From NCBI GenBank assembly GCA_013823325.1, contig PNLY01000053.1, positions 1 through 38,787 of the forward strand: a stretch of 38,787 nucleotides of DNA, read 5' to 3'. The position numbers and the translations under genes were made by a program. Positions 24,093-32,455 of the stretch are shown here, in pieces (positions within the stretch are counted from its first letter, which is position 1; each line of letters begins with the position of its first letter). Source of the DNA: Methylobacterium sp. (GTDB lineage: Bacteria; Pseudomonadota; Alphaproteobacteria; Rhizobiales; Beijerinckiaceae). The notes under the pieces were generated by a model. The model was not told where the DNA came from. It saw nothing but the letters and a program-made list of their open reading frames with translations, and ran no database searches.

Positions 24093-24106
24093 TTGATCGA
24101 GCGCAA
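24093..24106. promoter_or_regulatory. FixK/FNR-type box between host-attachment gene and MBL remnant (TTGATCGAGCGCAA)
   Basis: TTGAT-CGAG-CGCAA, 69 bp before ATG 24023 (minus) and 74 bp before ATG 24181 (plus). It can serve the host-attachment/ABC unit and formerly the MBL gene. Confidence 0.6.
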
Positions 24107-24180
24107 AGCCCGGCCGAATGGTCGGTGACCTCATGCAGCAGCGGGCGTTGCCCTGGTTCGCGGGCATGGGGAGGACTGCG

Positions 24181-24474
24181 ATGCTTAACGGAGAAGGAGT
24201 ACCGCGCGCTGGCGTACGCCTATCGTTTCATGGCGCGGCTCAGGCCGTGACCGGATCGTGCTACGCGCTCGAGACCAGCGATGCCCACATCCTCGTCGAT
24301 TGCGGCATGTTCCAGGGCTCGAAAACGGAGAAGGAGCTGAACTACAGGCCGTTCCCGTTCAACCCCGCATCGCTCGATGCGGTGCTGTTGACGCACGCCC
24401 ATATCGATCACAGCGGACTGCTGCCCAAGCTCGCATCTCGTCCGTCAGGCGCCGGAAACGCTGGTGCGCTTTGA
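24181..24474 (+). pseudogene. Truncated MBL-fold ribonuclease/exonuclease-like gene (5' part only)
   Basis: ATG 24181 has an excellent ribosome site (GGGGAGG, six bases away). The protein begins [20 protein letters not shown] and includes [20 protein letters not shown] and the metal motif [16 protein letters not shown]. These are the first ~85 residues of the CPSF/Ysh1-type MBL nucleases, which are usually about 450-530 aa with a beta-CASP domain. After LLPKL the similarity ends, and a stop follows at 24472. The zinc site is incomplete and the beta-CASP part missing, so it is inactive as a nuclease. The junction coincides with the tail of an antitoxin-like gene, pointing to a deletion. Confidence 0.8.
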
Positions 24475-24610
24475 GGCCAGCAGGCGCCTGATCGCCCTTG
24501 GCGGCACGATGCCCGACGCCAAGGCCGCACCGCGTCCAAAAATGAGCGATCCTGGACACCTCGCCCCTCTTGCGAAGGCATGGCACTGTCGGCATGCCGG
24601 CATGATCTAA
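24434..24610 (+). pseudogene. Tail of a VapB-like antitoxin gene
   Basis: In the frame next to the MBL remnant the DNA reads [20 protein letters not shown] then ALGGTMPDAKAAPRPK, ending with TAA at 24610. From memory of the family, this resembles the C-terminus of VapB antitoxins (LFREALxTFVRxEAxKRLAALGGxxPDMxxxPRRR). The DNA-binding N-terminus is missing, there is no start or ribosome site, and no VapC-like PIN gene follows. It is a relic of a toxin-antitoxin gene fused to the MBL remnant by deletion. Confidence 0.55.
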
Positions 24611-24706
24611 CGCGCAAGTCGGGTCGCAGGCGGACATTCGCCGAACCCCGGTGGCTGGATTGCAATGCGGGACATGAGCCTCTGGCTTCCAGCGTAAAGC
24701 GTGAAG

Positions 24707-25693
24707 TCAGCCCAGGTGCCGGAGCCAGTTCGCCAGGCTGCCGTCGTCCGCGTCGAGCGAAGGCGACAGGCGCAGATGCGCGGCATCGCGCGGCGCGATA
24801 CCGAACTGTGCCTTGAAAGCGCGCGAGAAGGCATCGTCGCTCGAAAAGCCGAACTGACGCGCAATCTTCCCGATGCCGCCCCTTCCGCGCGTTGAAGCAT
24901 TGAGCGCCAGACGCGCTCGCGCCAGACGGCGCTGGCGGATGTAGTCAGAGACACCGCCGATCGGGGCGAAGAGACGGTAGAGCGCCGAACGCGACAGGCC
25001 GAATGCGCTGCAAAGCATCCTGGTATCCAGGGCGGGATCGCCGATCCGGCGATCGATGAAGCGACAGATCATCACCATGGTCGCCGTCAGCGTTGCCGGA
25101 GCCTCACTCTCGCGCATCAACGCTGGAGAGAGACAGGCCGACAGCAGTTGTGCGCTGGCCTTGGCGATGTCGGGGGCTGCTGTCGCTTCGAGCGTGGGCG
25201 CTGCCTTCAGCAGGCTGCGCAGATGGTCACCTGCCAGCGAGCCGAGCGGGCTCGCCCCGGACAGGACGGTGCCATGCACCCGGTCCAGACTGCCGACATC
25301 AAGCGCGAGTAGGCTGCGCGGCAACACCAGGTTGACCGCCCGCATGTCGGAGGCATGCGAGCGCACGGGACGGGACAGGTCGAAAATCACGACGTCGCCC
25401 GGGCCGGCGTGGACCTCCTCCCCATCCAGGTCGAGCGTCGTATGACCCGCCTCATAGCGCTGGATCAGCAGGTGGTCGACGCCGACCGCGCCGATCAGGC
25501 TTTCCGAGCGTTCGTAATGCTGGGCGCTCGTCGACACCTGCCCGACCAGTGCCGTGCTCAGGTGGTGGCGATCGAGCTCGGCATGGAAACCGGCATCCCA
25601 GTCGCCCGCAAGCGGCCGAACGTCGAAGATCGGCGCAATGGTCTCGCGCCAGCTCCCGAAACGCTGCCGCGCGTGATCGCCTTCGCTGCCCAT
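24707..25693 (-). CDS. AraC-family transcriptional regulator
   Basis: About 328 aa. The N-terminal AraC-binding-like domain (PF14525 type) includes LLIQRYEAGHTTLDLDGEEV and GPGDVVIFDLSRPVRS. The C-terminal double HTH reads LCSAFGLSRSALYRLFAPIG and GIGKIARQFGFSSDDAFSRA followed by FKAQFGIAPRDA. It probably senses a small ligand. ATG 25693 is preferred (AGG seven bases upstream, protein starts just before the sensing domain); the frame is open to 25801. It diverges from the subtilase autotransporter gene across about 230 bp and may control that unit. Confidence 0.86.
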   Translation of the reverse strand: MGSEGDHARQRFGSWRETIAPIFDVRPLAGDWDAGFHAELDRHHLSTALVGQVSTSAQHYERSESLIGAVGVDHLLIQRYEAGHTTLDLDGEEVHAGPGDVVIFDLSRPVRSHASDMRAVNLVLPRSLLALDVGSLDRVHGTVLSGASPLGSLAGDHLRSLLKAAPTLEATAAPDIAKASAQLLSACLSPALMRESEAPATLTATMVMICRFIDRRIGDPALDTRMLCSAFGLSRSALYRLFAPIGGVSDYIRQRRLARARLALNASTRGRGGIGKIARQFGFSSDDAFSRAFKAQFGIAPRDAAHLRLSPSLDADDGSLANWLRHLG

Positions 25694-25925
25694 GGCCCAG
25701 CCTGCCCACCCTCTCGCAGCGCCGCCCGTTACCAAGGCGTTCGCGACGTTTTCTAGACGAAAGAGAGCTGCGATAACGTAAATGGGCCGATGAGAGAGCA
25801 CTGATACGTCGCCCCGGATGATTGGGACGCAGCGTCGCCTTTCCGCCGTCTCCCCGATTTTCGTTCCATGTTACGCGCCGAACGACCGGTCCACGCCTGC
25901 TGGACCACGTTGACGAGCCTTGCCT

Positions 25926-28900
25926 ATGCCGATTATCGCCGCGCGCCGCGCCGTTCTTCGCTGCCTCTGCGCGACCGTGGCGTCGCTTCTTGCCGCTCTC
26001 ATGCCGGTTGTCGCTTCGGCATCGGATCGACCCGCGCTGCCGGACGCGTTTTCCGGCCTCCCGGTCCGCAATCTCCCGCGTGCCGCAACGCTCCCCGCGC
26101 CCGCGTATTTCGCGACACCCGAATACAACGCCAATTACGGCCTGGCGCAGATCAACGCCGCCGACGCCTATGCGCTTGGACTCAGCGGCAAGGGCGTACT
26201 GGTTGCGGTGGTCGACAGCGGCATCGACCTCACGCATCCCGAATTTGCCGGCCGGCTCTCGCCGCTGTCGCGCAATTTCGGCTTCGACCTGCCCGGTCCG
26301 AACGACATTCTCGATCGGGACAGGTTCTCGCACGGAACCCATGTGGCCGGGACGATCGCCGCCGCGAAAGACGGCCGCGGCATGCATGGCGTCGCCTACA
26401 ATGCCGAAATCCTGGCCTTGCGCGCGATCACCCCGAGCGGCGGGGACACGGCTGCCGCCATCCGCTATGCGAGCGAGCACGGCGCGAAGGTTCTGAACGG
26501 CAGCTATGGCCCCGTCTATCCTGCCCTGACCCTGCCGGACGGCAGCCCGAACCCGGACTACAGCCTCGTCCCGATCCAGCCCTACCATGTCAACGGCACC
26601 TTTGCCGAGGTCTCGGCCATTCGTCAGGCGGGCGCTGCGGATATGGTCATGGTCTTCGCCGCCGGCAATGAGCGCGAGGACCAGCCGGTGATCGCGCGCA
26701 ATCCGACGGGAGCAGCCTTCTATCCTGCGATCCGGCCGGAGAACGCCGGCAAGAATCTCTATGTCTTCCTCGACGGCAATGGCGACCCGGTCAGTTCGAG
26801 CAGCCTCAACTATTCGGACCTCCAACCCTACACGATCGCCGTCGTCGCGGTGGATCGTGATCGCAAGATCGCGTCGTTCAGCAACTATTGCGGCATTGCC
26901 GCCGCCTGGTGCCTTGCCGCGCCCGGTGTCGGGATTCTCTCGAGCGTGACCCCGGCCAATGGCAGCTCCCCGACGGAGCCATACAATCTGTCCAGCGGCA
27001 CCTCGATGGCCGCTCCGCATGTGGCAGGCGCCGCCGCCCTCGTTCGCGAGGCGTTTCCGTTCATGACCGCGCCGCAGGTGGTCCAGTCCATCCTCACCAC
27101 GGCGACCGATCTCGGATCGCCCGAGATCTATGGCTGGGGCCTGCTCAATGTCGGCAAGGCGGTGCGCGGCCCCGGCCAGTTCGTGCAGACCTTCGATGTC
27201 GACACCAAGGGCTATTCGGCGACTTTCGGCAACGACATCACCGGCGCGGGCGGGCTGGTCAAGCGCGGCGATGGCCGGCTCGAACTGAGCGGTCGCAACA
27301 CTTATGCGGGAGGTACCTCCGTCGTTGGGGGAACGCTTGCGCTGAACGGCTCCGTTGCGTCGACGGTCTCGATCGGCCAGCAGGGAACCTTGCGCGGCAC
27401 GGGCTCGATCGAGGCGGGCCTGTTCAGCGCCGGCACGGTCATGCCCGGCAACTCCCCCGGCACGCTGTTCGTTAAGGGGCCGGTGAGATTCGGCGGCACA
27501 AGCCGCTTCGTCCTCGACATCGACGGAACCGGCACGGGCAACGGCGCAGGCAACTATTCGCGTCTCGTCGCGCAAACCGCTTCGGGGCATGTTACCGTCG
27601 ATGGGCGGATCGGCCCCGTGCTGCGCGGCATCGCCGGCGATGCGAGCAACAGCTTTGCGCCCGTGACCGGAACCGCCTTCCAGGTTCTGGTGGCCGAGGG
27701 AGGCCTGAGCGGCAGCTTCACCGGGCTGGACCAGCCGGCCAATGGCTTGCCTGCCAACGCCCGCTTCGACGCCCTTTATGGCGCAACGGGGCTGTCGCTG
27801 ATCGTGACGCCCAGTTCCTATGCCGCGCTCGCGGGCCTGAACGGCAATGCTTCCTCGGTCGCACGGGCGCTCGATTCCGTGCGGCCAGCCGCCGGGACGC
27901 GCCCCGATGCCGCGCGGCAGGAGGTGTTCGACGCACTCTACACGTCCGCACCAGGCACGCTACCCGGTGGGCTGAGCTCACTGTCCGGGCAGAACTATGC
28001 CGATGCGCGCATGGCGATGATGAACGCTCAGCGGACGGTCAGCGCGGCTCTCGATCAGCGCCTGACAGCCGGTTGGCCCTCCCGATACGCTCAGCTCACC
28101 GGGCTGGGAGCGGCGAGCTATGCCGGCCTTGGCAGTGCTTCGGTCGAGGCCGGGCGAGTGCAGCCGGCCAGCAACGGCGCGCTCTGGGGGCAGGCCCTCT
28201 ACGGTTTCGGGCGGACGGGAGGAGACACGAACAGAACGGGTTCGAGCTTCGGCCTCGCCGGCGCGATGATCGGTGCGGAAACCGCCTTGCGGACCGGTAC
28301 GATCGGCGCCGCCGTGGGATACACGCGCTCGAACGGAGACCCGAAGGCCAATGCGGCCGGCCGCGTCGCGCTCGACAGCTACAGTCTGGCGACCTATGGC
28401 CGCGCCGATTTCGGTGCCCTGACGCTACGCGGCTCGATCGGCGCCAACTATGGCAAGACGGACGTTCGCAGAACGATCCAGCTCGGCAATGCCCAGCGGA
28501 TCGCGCATGGCGAGGCTGACAGCTACGGCTTCTTCGGCAATGCCATCGCCGGATATCGCCTCGCTTCCGTCGCCGGCCTCGATCTGTCGCCTGAAGCCGG
28601 AATCAGCCTGCTTCATTCCCGACAGGATGGTCTGACCGAAACACAGGCCGGAGCCTTCGCGCTGACCCTGCGTGGTCAAAACTCGACCTCCGCGCGTTCC
28701 CTGGCAGGCGCCCGGCTGTCGACGCCCCTGGCCGGCGACGCCAAGCTGCGTCTCGACCTCAAGGCCTACTGGTCCCATGAGTTCGCCGACAACGTCGCGG
28801 TCCTGCAGGCGAGCCTGCTGGGTGCGGGCATCGTGACGCGGAGCCCGGGCGCGGCGCGGGACGGAGCGGTGATCGGTGCAAGCCTGTCGGGCTTCGTCAC

Positions 28901-28994
28901 CCCGCAGATCGAGGTGTCCGGTTCCTATGACGGCGACCTGCGGCTGGGCGCCACGACCCACCGCTTCTCTTTCCAGGCGATGACCCGCTGGTAG
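25926..28994 (+). CDS. Autotransporter subtilisin-like serine protease
   Basis: A 1022-aa type V secreted protease. Signal peptide at about 1-30 (VLRCLCATVASLLAALMPVV). The S8 domain has catalytic D97 (VVDSGIDLTHPEF), H136 (HGTHVAGTIAA) and S360 (GTSMAAPHVAGAAALV), with the oxyanion asparagine region FAAGNERED. An autotransporter-associated beta-helix repeat follows (GGLVKRGDGRLELSGRNTYA then GGTSVVGGTLALNG). The C-terminal beta-barrel spans about 750-1022 and ends in FSFQAMTRW, with the terminal aromatic residue needed for outer-membrane insertion. ATG 25926 gives a clean signal peptide; the TTG at 25920 is possible and the ribosome site is weak. The next gene starts 17 bp after its stop, suggesting co-transcription with the Cache-like and channel genes. 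Confidence 0.93.
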   Translation: MPIIAARRAVLRCLCATVASLLAALMPVVASASDRPALPDAFSGLPVRNLPRAATLPAPAYFATPEYNANYGLAQINAADAYALGLSGKGVLVAVVDSGIDLTHPEFAGRLSPLSRNFGFDLPGPNDILDRDRFSHGTHVAGTIAAAKDGRGMHGVAYNAEILALRAITPSGGDTAAAIRYASEHGAKVLNGSYGPVYPALTLPDGSPNPDYSLVPIQPYHVNGTFAEVSAIRQAGAADMVMVFAAGNEREDQPVIARNPTGAAFYPAIRPENAGKNLYVFLDGNGDPVSSSSLNYSDLQPYTIAVVAVDRDRKIASFSNYCGIAAAWCLAAPGVGILSSVTPANGSSPTEPYNLSSGTSMAAPHVAGAAALVREAFPFMTAPQVVQSILTTATDLGSPEIYGWGLLNVGKAVRGPGQFVQTFDVDTKGYSATFGNDITGAGGLVKRGDGRLELSGRNTYAGGTSVVGGTLALNGSVASTVSIGQQGTLRGTGSIEAGLFSAGTVMPGNSPGTLFVKGPVRFGGTSRFVLDIDGTGTGNGAGNYSRLVAQTASGHVTVDGRIGPVLRGIAGDASNSFAPVTGTAFQVLVAEGGLSGSFTGLDQPANGLPANARFDALYGATGLSLIVTPSSYAALAGLNGNASSVARALDSVRPAAGTRPDAARQEVFDALYTSAPGTLPGGLSSLSGQNYADARMAMMNAQRTVSAALDQRLTAGWPSRYAQLTGLGAASYAGLGSASVEAGRVQPASNGALWGQALYGFGRTGGDTNRTGSSFGLAGAMIGAETALRTGTIGAAVGYTRSNGDPKANAAGRVALDSYSLATYGRADFGALTLRGSIGANYGKTDVRRTIQLGNAQRIAHGEADSYGFFGNAIAGYRLASVAGLDLSPEAGISLLHSRQDGLTETQAGAFALTLRGQNSTSARSLAGARLSTPLAGDAKLRLDLKAYWSHEFADNVAVLQASLLGAGIVTRSPGAARDGAVIGASLSGFVTPQIEVSGSYDGDLRLGATTHRFSFQAMTRW

Positions 28995-29011
28995 GCCGAC
29001 CGGAGATGCCC

Positions 29012-29977
29012 ATGCCGTCCTCCTTCGCACGACGCCTGCTGGGCGCCGGTCTGCCCGCTCTCCTCCTCGCCTGCATCCTCGGGGCCATGCTCTGGCACCA
29101 GCATCGCAGTGTCGAGCAGGTCGCGTCTCGCAGCCGCGAGGAGCAAATGCGGCTCGTCGGGACCTTGCTCGGATCGAGCTTCGATCAGGCTGCCAAGTCC
29201 TCGCTCTCGCTCGCCGAATCCTTCGCGCGCAATGCCGAGATTCGCGACGCACTCGCGGCCGAGGATCGCACTCGGCTACAGGCCCTGTCGCAGGATGCCT
29301 ACCAGTATCTCAGCAGGCAAGCGAGCGTGCAGATCTTCGGCTTTCACAACAGGGAGCTGCGCTACCTGCTGCGCATGCATCGCCCCGATCAGCACGGCGA
29401 CGACATATCCGCCTTCCGGGCGATGATCGTGGCCGCCAACCGGCTGCGGCGTGCCCAGACCGGGATCGAGATCGGTATCGCCGGCATCGGCATCCGCGGT
29501 GTCGCGCTGGTCCAGCGTGGTTCGGAGTTCTTAGGGACGATGGAAGTAGGGCTCGACATCCGGCCTTTGATCGAGCTCGTCAAGACGGCGACCAACGGCG
29601 AGATCGCGGTGGTCGCCGCAGCCTCGCTTACCGGCGTCGCGCTCGACCCGAAATTGCCTGCGGTCGGCGGCCTCAGCATCATGGCATCGACCGACGACCA
29701 GCTTTTCCTGAAGCTGTTGCGCGCCCAGGGAACGCAGCCGCAGCGGGATGTCGAGTTCGGTCGCAGGCGGATCGACGAACGCAGCTACGCGTTCATGAGC
29801 CAGCCATTGGTCGACTTCTCCGGCAAGCTGGTCGGAACCGTCCTGATGCTCAAGGAAGAGACCTGGTCCGACTGGCGCCGCTTGAGCACCGAGCTATCGG
29901 TCATCGCGCTTTGCGGGGGCATTCTCGCGTTTGTCGGCTTTCTCGTGTTGTCGCGTGCGCGGCGAGCGGGTTCATGA
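29012..29977 (+). CDS. Membrane-anchored double-Cache-like sensor protein without output domain
   Basis: About 321 aa: a membrane segment at about 7-27 (LLGAGLPALLLACILGAMLW), a periplasmic domain at about 28-290 and a second membrane segment at about 292-313 (LSVIALCGGILAFVGFLVLS), then a short basic tail. The periplasmic part (YLSRQASVQIFGFHNRELRY, GIEIGIAGIGIRGVALVQRG, YAFMSQPLVDFSGKLVGTVL) resembles the dCache sensors of chemoreceptors and kinases, but no HAMP, kinase or signalling domain follows. ATG 29012 is chosen because GGAG is six bases away; for ATG 29006 it would be adjacent. Its stop overlaps the ion-channel start (ATGA), so the two are made together, and the sensor may partner the channel. 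Confidence 0.8.
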   Translation: MPSSFARRLLGAGLPALLLACILGAMLWHQHRSVEQVASRSREEQMRLVGTLLGSSFDQAAKSSLSLAESFARNAEIRDALAAEDRTRLQALSQDAYQYLSRQASVQIFGFHNRELRYLLRMHRPDQHGDDISAFRAMIVAANRLRRAQTGIEIGIAGIGIRGVALVQRGSEFLGTMEVGLDIRPLIELVKTATNGEIAVVAAASLTGVALDPKLPAVGGLSIMASTDDQLFLKLLRAQGTQPQRDVEFGRRRIDERSYAFMSQPLVDFSGKLVGTVLMLKEETWSDWRRLSTELSVIALCGGILAFVGFLVLSRARRAGS

Positions 29978-31044
29978 TCGGCCGCCTGCTTCTCCTCTCC
30001 CTGATCGTCCTCGGCCTCGCTCAAGGCGCATCGGGCGAGGAAAGAACGGGCAGTAGCAAGGCCACGCTGCCGGAGGCCTTCGGCCTGCCCGTACGCGTCC
30101 ATATTGCGCTACGCGTGCTCAACGTCCTGGAGATCAAGGAAGTCTCAGGGCAAGGGCGCTTGCATCTGGAACTGACCCAGCGCTGGCAGGATCCGCGCCT
30201 GGCCTTCGACGCTGTCGCGCGCGGCCTTGCCCGGGAGGATCGGGTGGGCGAGGAGGCCGACGACTATCTGAAGACCATCTGGTCGCCTGGCCTCGCGCTC
30301 GACAACCAGATCGGAGACAAGGACGCGCGCATCGTCGCCCTTTCAGTGCATGCCGATGGCGAGGTGGTGGTGATCGAGCGCTTCGAAAGCGATTTTCGCT
30401 TTCGAATGAACATGGATGCCTTTCCCTTCGACCGACAGAACCTGACGATCGGGCTCTCGCTGCCCCGTTACGCGCAGCAGGAGGCGATCGTTCTGACGAC
30501 GGAGGCCGACCGCCCCTTCTCAGGCGTCGAGGGTACGCTCTCGGTCGTCGACTGGCGGCCTGTAGGCCTGCGCTTCAGCAACGATCTCGCGATTGGTTGG
30601 AACGCGCGCTCCTATTCGCGCCTCAACGCGACCGTGACGATCGCGCGCTATGCGGAGCGCTATCATCTGCGCATCTTCGTTCCCATCATCGCGGTCCTCG
30701 CCGTCTCGCTGTTCGTGCTGTGGTCTCCAGGTTTGAAGGAGCAGGACAAGGGCGGCTTGATCTTCTCGTCATTGCTGGCCCTGGCCGCGATCAGCTTCAC
30801 CTTCGAATCCTCTTTTCCGGGCTCGATCTCGCTCAATACCCCCGTCGCCGAGATGATATCGCTCGGATACCTCTACCTCGTCGCCGTTCTGATGTTCGAG
30901 ATCGCCTTGTCAGTCGCGATCGCTCACCCTCACTTCCGCTTGCGCGACCAGGCTGCGGATTTGCGCTGGCACCTGCGCTGGGCGGTACCGGCGATCATGT
31001 TGACCATCTGCATCGGGGCAGCGGTCCGCGCCCTGCCCGGATAG
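29974..31044 (+). CDS. Pentameric ligand-gated ion channel (prokaryotic Cys-loop family)
   Basis: A 356-aa protein. Signal peptide at about 1-20 (MIGRLLLLSLIVLGLAQGAS). The extracellular beta-sandwich has the conserved IWSPGLALDNQ (W103) and the Pro-loop AFPFDRQNLTI (150-155), with no disulfide cysteines, as in bacterial members. Four membrane segments lie at about 233-251, 259-278 (pore-lining M2), 292-316 and 334-354. It should form a homopentameric cation- or anion-selective channel in the inner membrane that opens on a periplasmic ligand or on protons. It lies in an ATGA overlap with the Cache-like gene, and the frame starting at 29911 is only an extension through that gene. The ligand is unknown. 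Confidence 0.9.
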   Translation: MIGRLLLLSLIVLGLAQGASGEERTGSSKATLPEAFGLPVRVHIALRVLNVLEIKEVSGQGRLHLELTQRWQDPRLAFDAVARGLAREDRVGEEADDYLKTIWSPGLALDNQIGDKDARIVALSVHADGEVVVIERFESDFRFRMNMDAFPFDRQNLTIGLSLPRYAQQEAIVLTTEADRPFSGVEGTLSVVDWRPVGLRFSNDLAIGWNARSYSRLNATVTIARYAERYHLRIFVPIIAVLAVSLFVLWSPGLKEQDKGGLIFSSLLALAAISFTFESSFPGSISLNTPVAEMISLGYLYLVAVLMFEIALSVAIAHPHFRLRDQAADLRWHLRWAVPAIMLTICIGAAVRALPG

Positions 31045-31416
31045 CTTCACCATTCGGCTTGGGGCCTCGCTCGAGCAGCATCCCGCGATATTCAGGCTAT
31101 CGGAAGCCACCCGGATGGAGATGCGCCTGCACGGTGAGAGGCCGCATTCGAGCGACCGGTAATGCGAGGCGAATACGCCGATCGAGAACTCCCTGCGTCG
31201 GTTCCGGGTCATCGCGGGATTGACCAGCGAGGTCTGCTTTCGGGCGGACCTCGAATTTCTGCTTATAGCGCGAGTCGCCCGTTGTCAGACTCCTTCGGCC
31301 GCGGCGGTGCTTGCCGCCAGGCAGCCATCGGTCGTTCTGACATTGCCGGAGCAAGCCCTTGCCGTGAAGACGTCATGCTTCGGAGTCGGTTGTCCGTGGC
31401 GCCCGGTCTTGCGCCA
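31045..31416. other. Intergenic region between two convergent operons
   Basis: About 370 bp between the channel gene and the end of the pyr-type operon. No frame on either strand has a ribosome site or recognisable family, and no terminator hairpin with a T-run is seen. Nothing else is supported. Confidence 0.4.
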
Positions 31417-31722
31417 TCAGACAAGCTCGCTGACCCCGACCTCATTGAGCAGTGCAAGCTGAGCCTTCGGGTCCGCAGCACTTCCCGCGGCCGCCTTGCC
31501 GAGAAGACTGGCGAGCCGGTCCAGCGCACGGCCCGCGATCTCCGCGGAGAGCGGCTGGCGGTCGTAGGCCTCGACGAAACGGCCGGCGAGATCGGCGAGC
31601 AGGCGCAGCAGCGCGGCCTGCTCTGGCGCGTCAGCGCGCAGGGCCAGCGCCCGGTCCTGGAACTCGACATAGGTACGAAGGCTGCCCTTCTGCTGCAGCA
31701 GCCAGTTCAGAAGCTCGTTCAT
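31417..31722 (-). CDS. Small hypothetical protein at the end of the pyr-type operon
   Basis: 101 aa, alpha-helical, rich in Ala, Leu, Arg and Gln (MNELLNWLLQQKGSLRTYVE; LLRLLADLAGRFVEAYDRQP). No membrane segment or known motif. ATG 31722 has GGAG six bases upstream, so translation is likely. It starts 52 bp after the pyrE stop on the same strand and is probably the last gene of the operon. I recognise no family. Confidence 0.65.
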   Translation of the reverse strand: MNELLNWLLQQKGSLRTYVEFQDRALALRADAPEQAALLRLLADLAGRFVEAYDRQPLSAEIAGRALDRLASLLGKAAAGSAADPKAQLALLNEVGVSELV

Positions 31723-31774
31723 GTCATCTCCGCCAAGTCGCGGCCCTGTTGGTGGTGGGTGGAGTGGATGCGGC

Positions 31775-32455
31775 TCAGCTGCGCGGGGCGAGGCGGGTAC
31801 GCCCGCCATGACGGGTCGACCAGGCGACGGGATCGGCCAGGAAGCGCTCGATCTCGGCGCGGTCCTCCGGCGCGAGGCCGCCACCGCCTTCAGCACGCAG
31901 TACGTCGCCCCAGTTCGCGAGAGCATGGAGCCTGAGGCCCGCTTCCTTGAGCCGCTCACCGGCGCCGGGGAAGGCGTCGTGATAGAAGATCGTCAGGACA
32001 TGCTCGACCTCGGCTCCCGCCGCGCGCAAGCCGCGCGCGAAGTTGAGCTTGCTGCCGCCATCGGTGGTCAGATCATCCATCAGCAGCACTCGCAGGCCCT
32101 CGACCGGCCCGCCCTCGACCTGGGCGTTGCGGCCGATGCCGAGCGGGCGCTTGCGGACATAGCGCAGCTTCAGGGCGAGCCGGTCGGCGAGCCAGGCGGC
32201 GAAGGGTATGCCGGCCGTCTCGGCGCCGGCGATCGCCTCCAAACTCCCAGACGCGAAAGCTGCGGCCGCATAGCGGGCGGCCAGATCGCTGACCGCCTGG
32301 CGCAGATCGGGATCGCCGAGCAGCAGGCGGACATCGACATAGACCGGGCTCGCCCAGCCAGCGGCGAGGATAAAGGGCTGCTGGCGGCTGACATGGATGG
32401 CGCCTGCCTTGAACAGCAGCTCTGCGACCTCGCGGCCGATCTCGTTCGCGCTCAT
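31775..32455 (-). CDS. pyrE: Orotate phosphoribosyltransferase
   Basis: 226 aa. The PRPP-binding motif VLLMDDLTTDGGSK sits at 123-136 and the orotate-specific loop RKRPLGIGRNAQVEG at 101-115. The N-terminus has AIHVSRQQPFILAAGWASPV, where the substrate-facing SP-V/YVDVR segment is as expected. The enzyme converts orotate and PRPP to OMP and pyrophosphate, reversibly. ATG 32455 overlaps the M20 gene stop by 4 bp, so it is coupled. Its place in an operon with a transporter, dihydroorotate dehydrogenase and a carbamoylase suggests that it salvages external orotate, though it may be the housekeeping copy. Confidence 0.92.
   Translation of the reverse strand: MSANEIGREVAELLFKAGAIHVSRQQPFILAAGWASPVYVDVRLLLGDPDLRQAVSDLAARYAAAAFASGSLEAIAGAETAGIPFAAWLADRLALKLRYVRKRPLGIGRNAQVEGGPVEGLRVLLMDDLTTDGGSKLNFARGLRAAGAEVEHVLTIFYHDAFPGAGERLKEAGLRLHALANWGDVLRAEGGGGLAPEDRAEIERFLADPVAWSTRHGGRTRLAPRS

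Noticed and set aside
24181..24610. An intact toxin-antitoxin module
   Set aside because: Only the antitoxin tail is present, without DNA-binding part, start or toxin gene.
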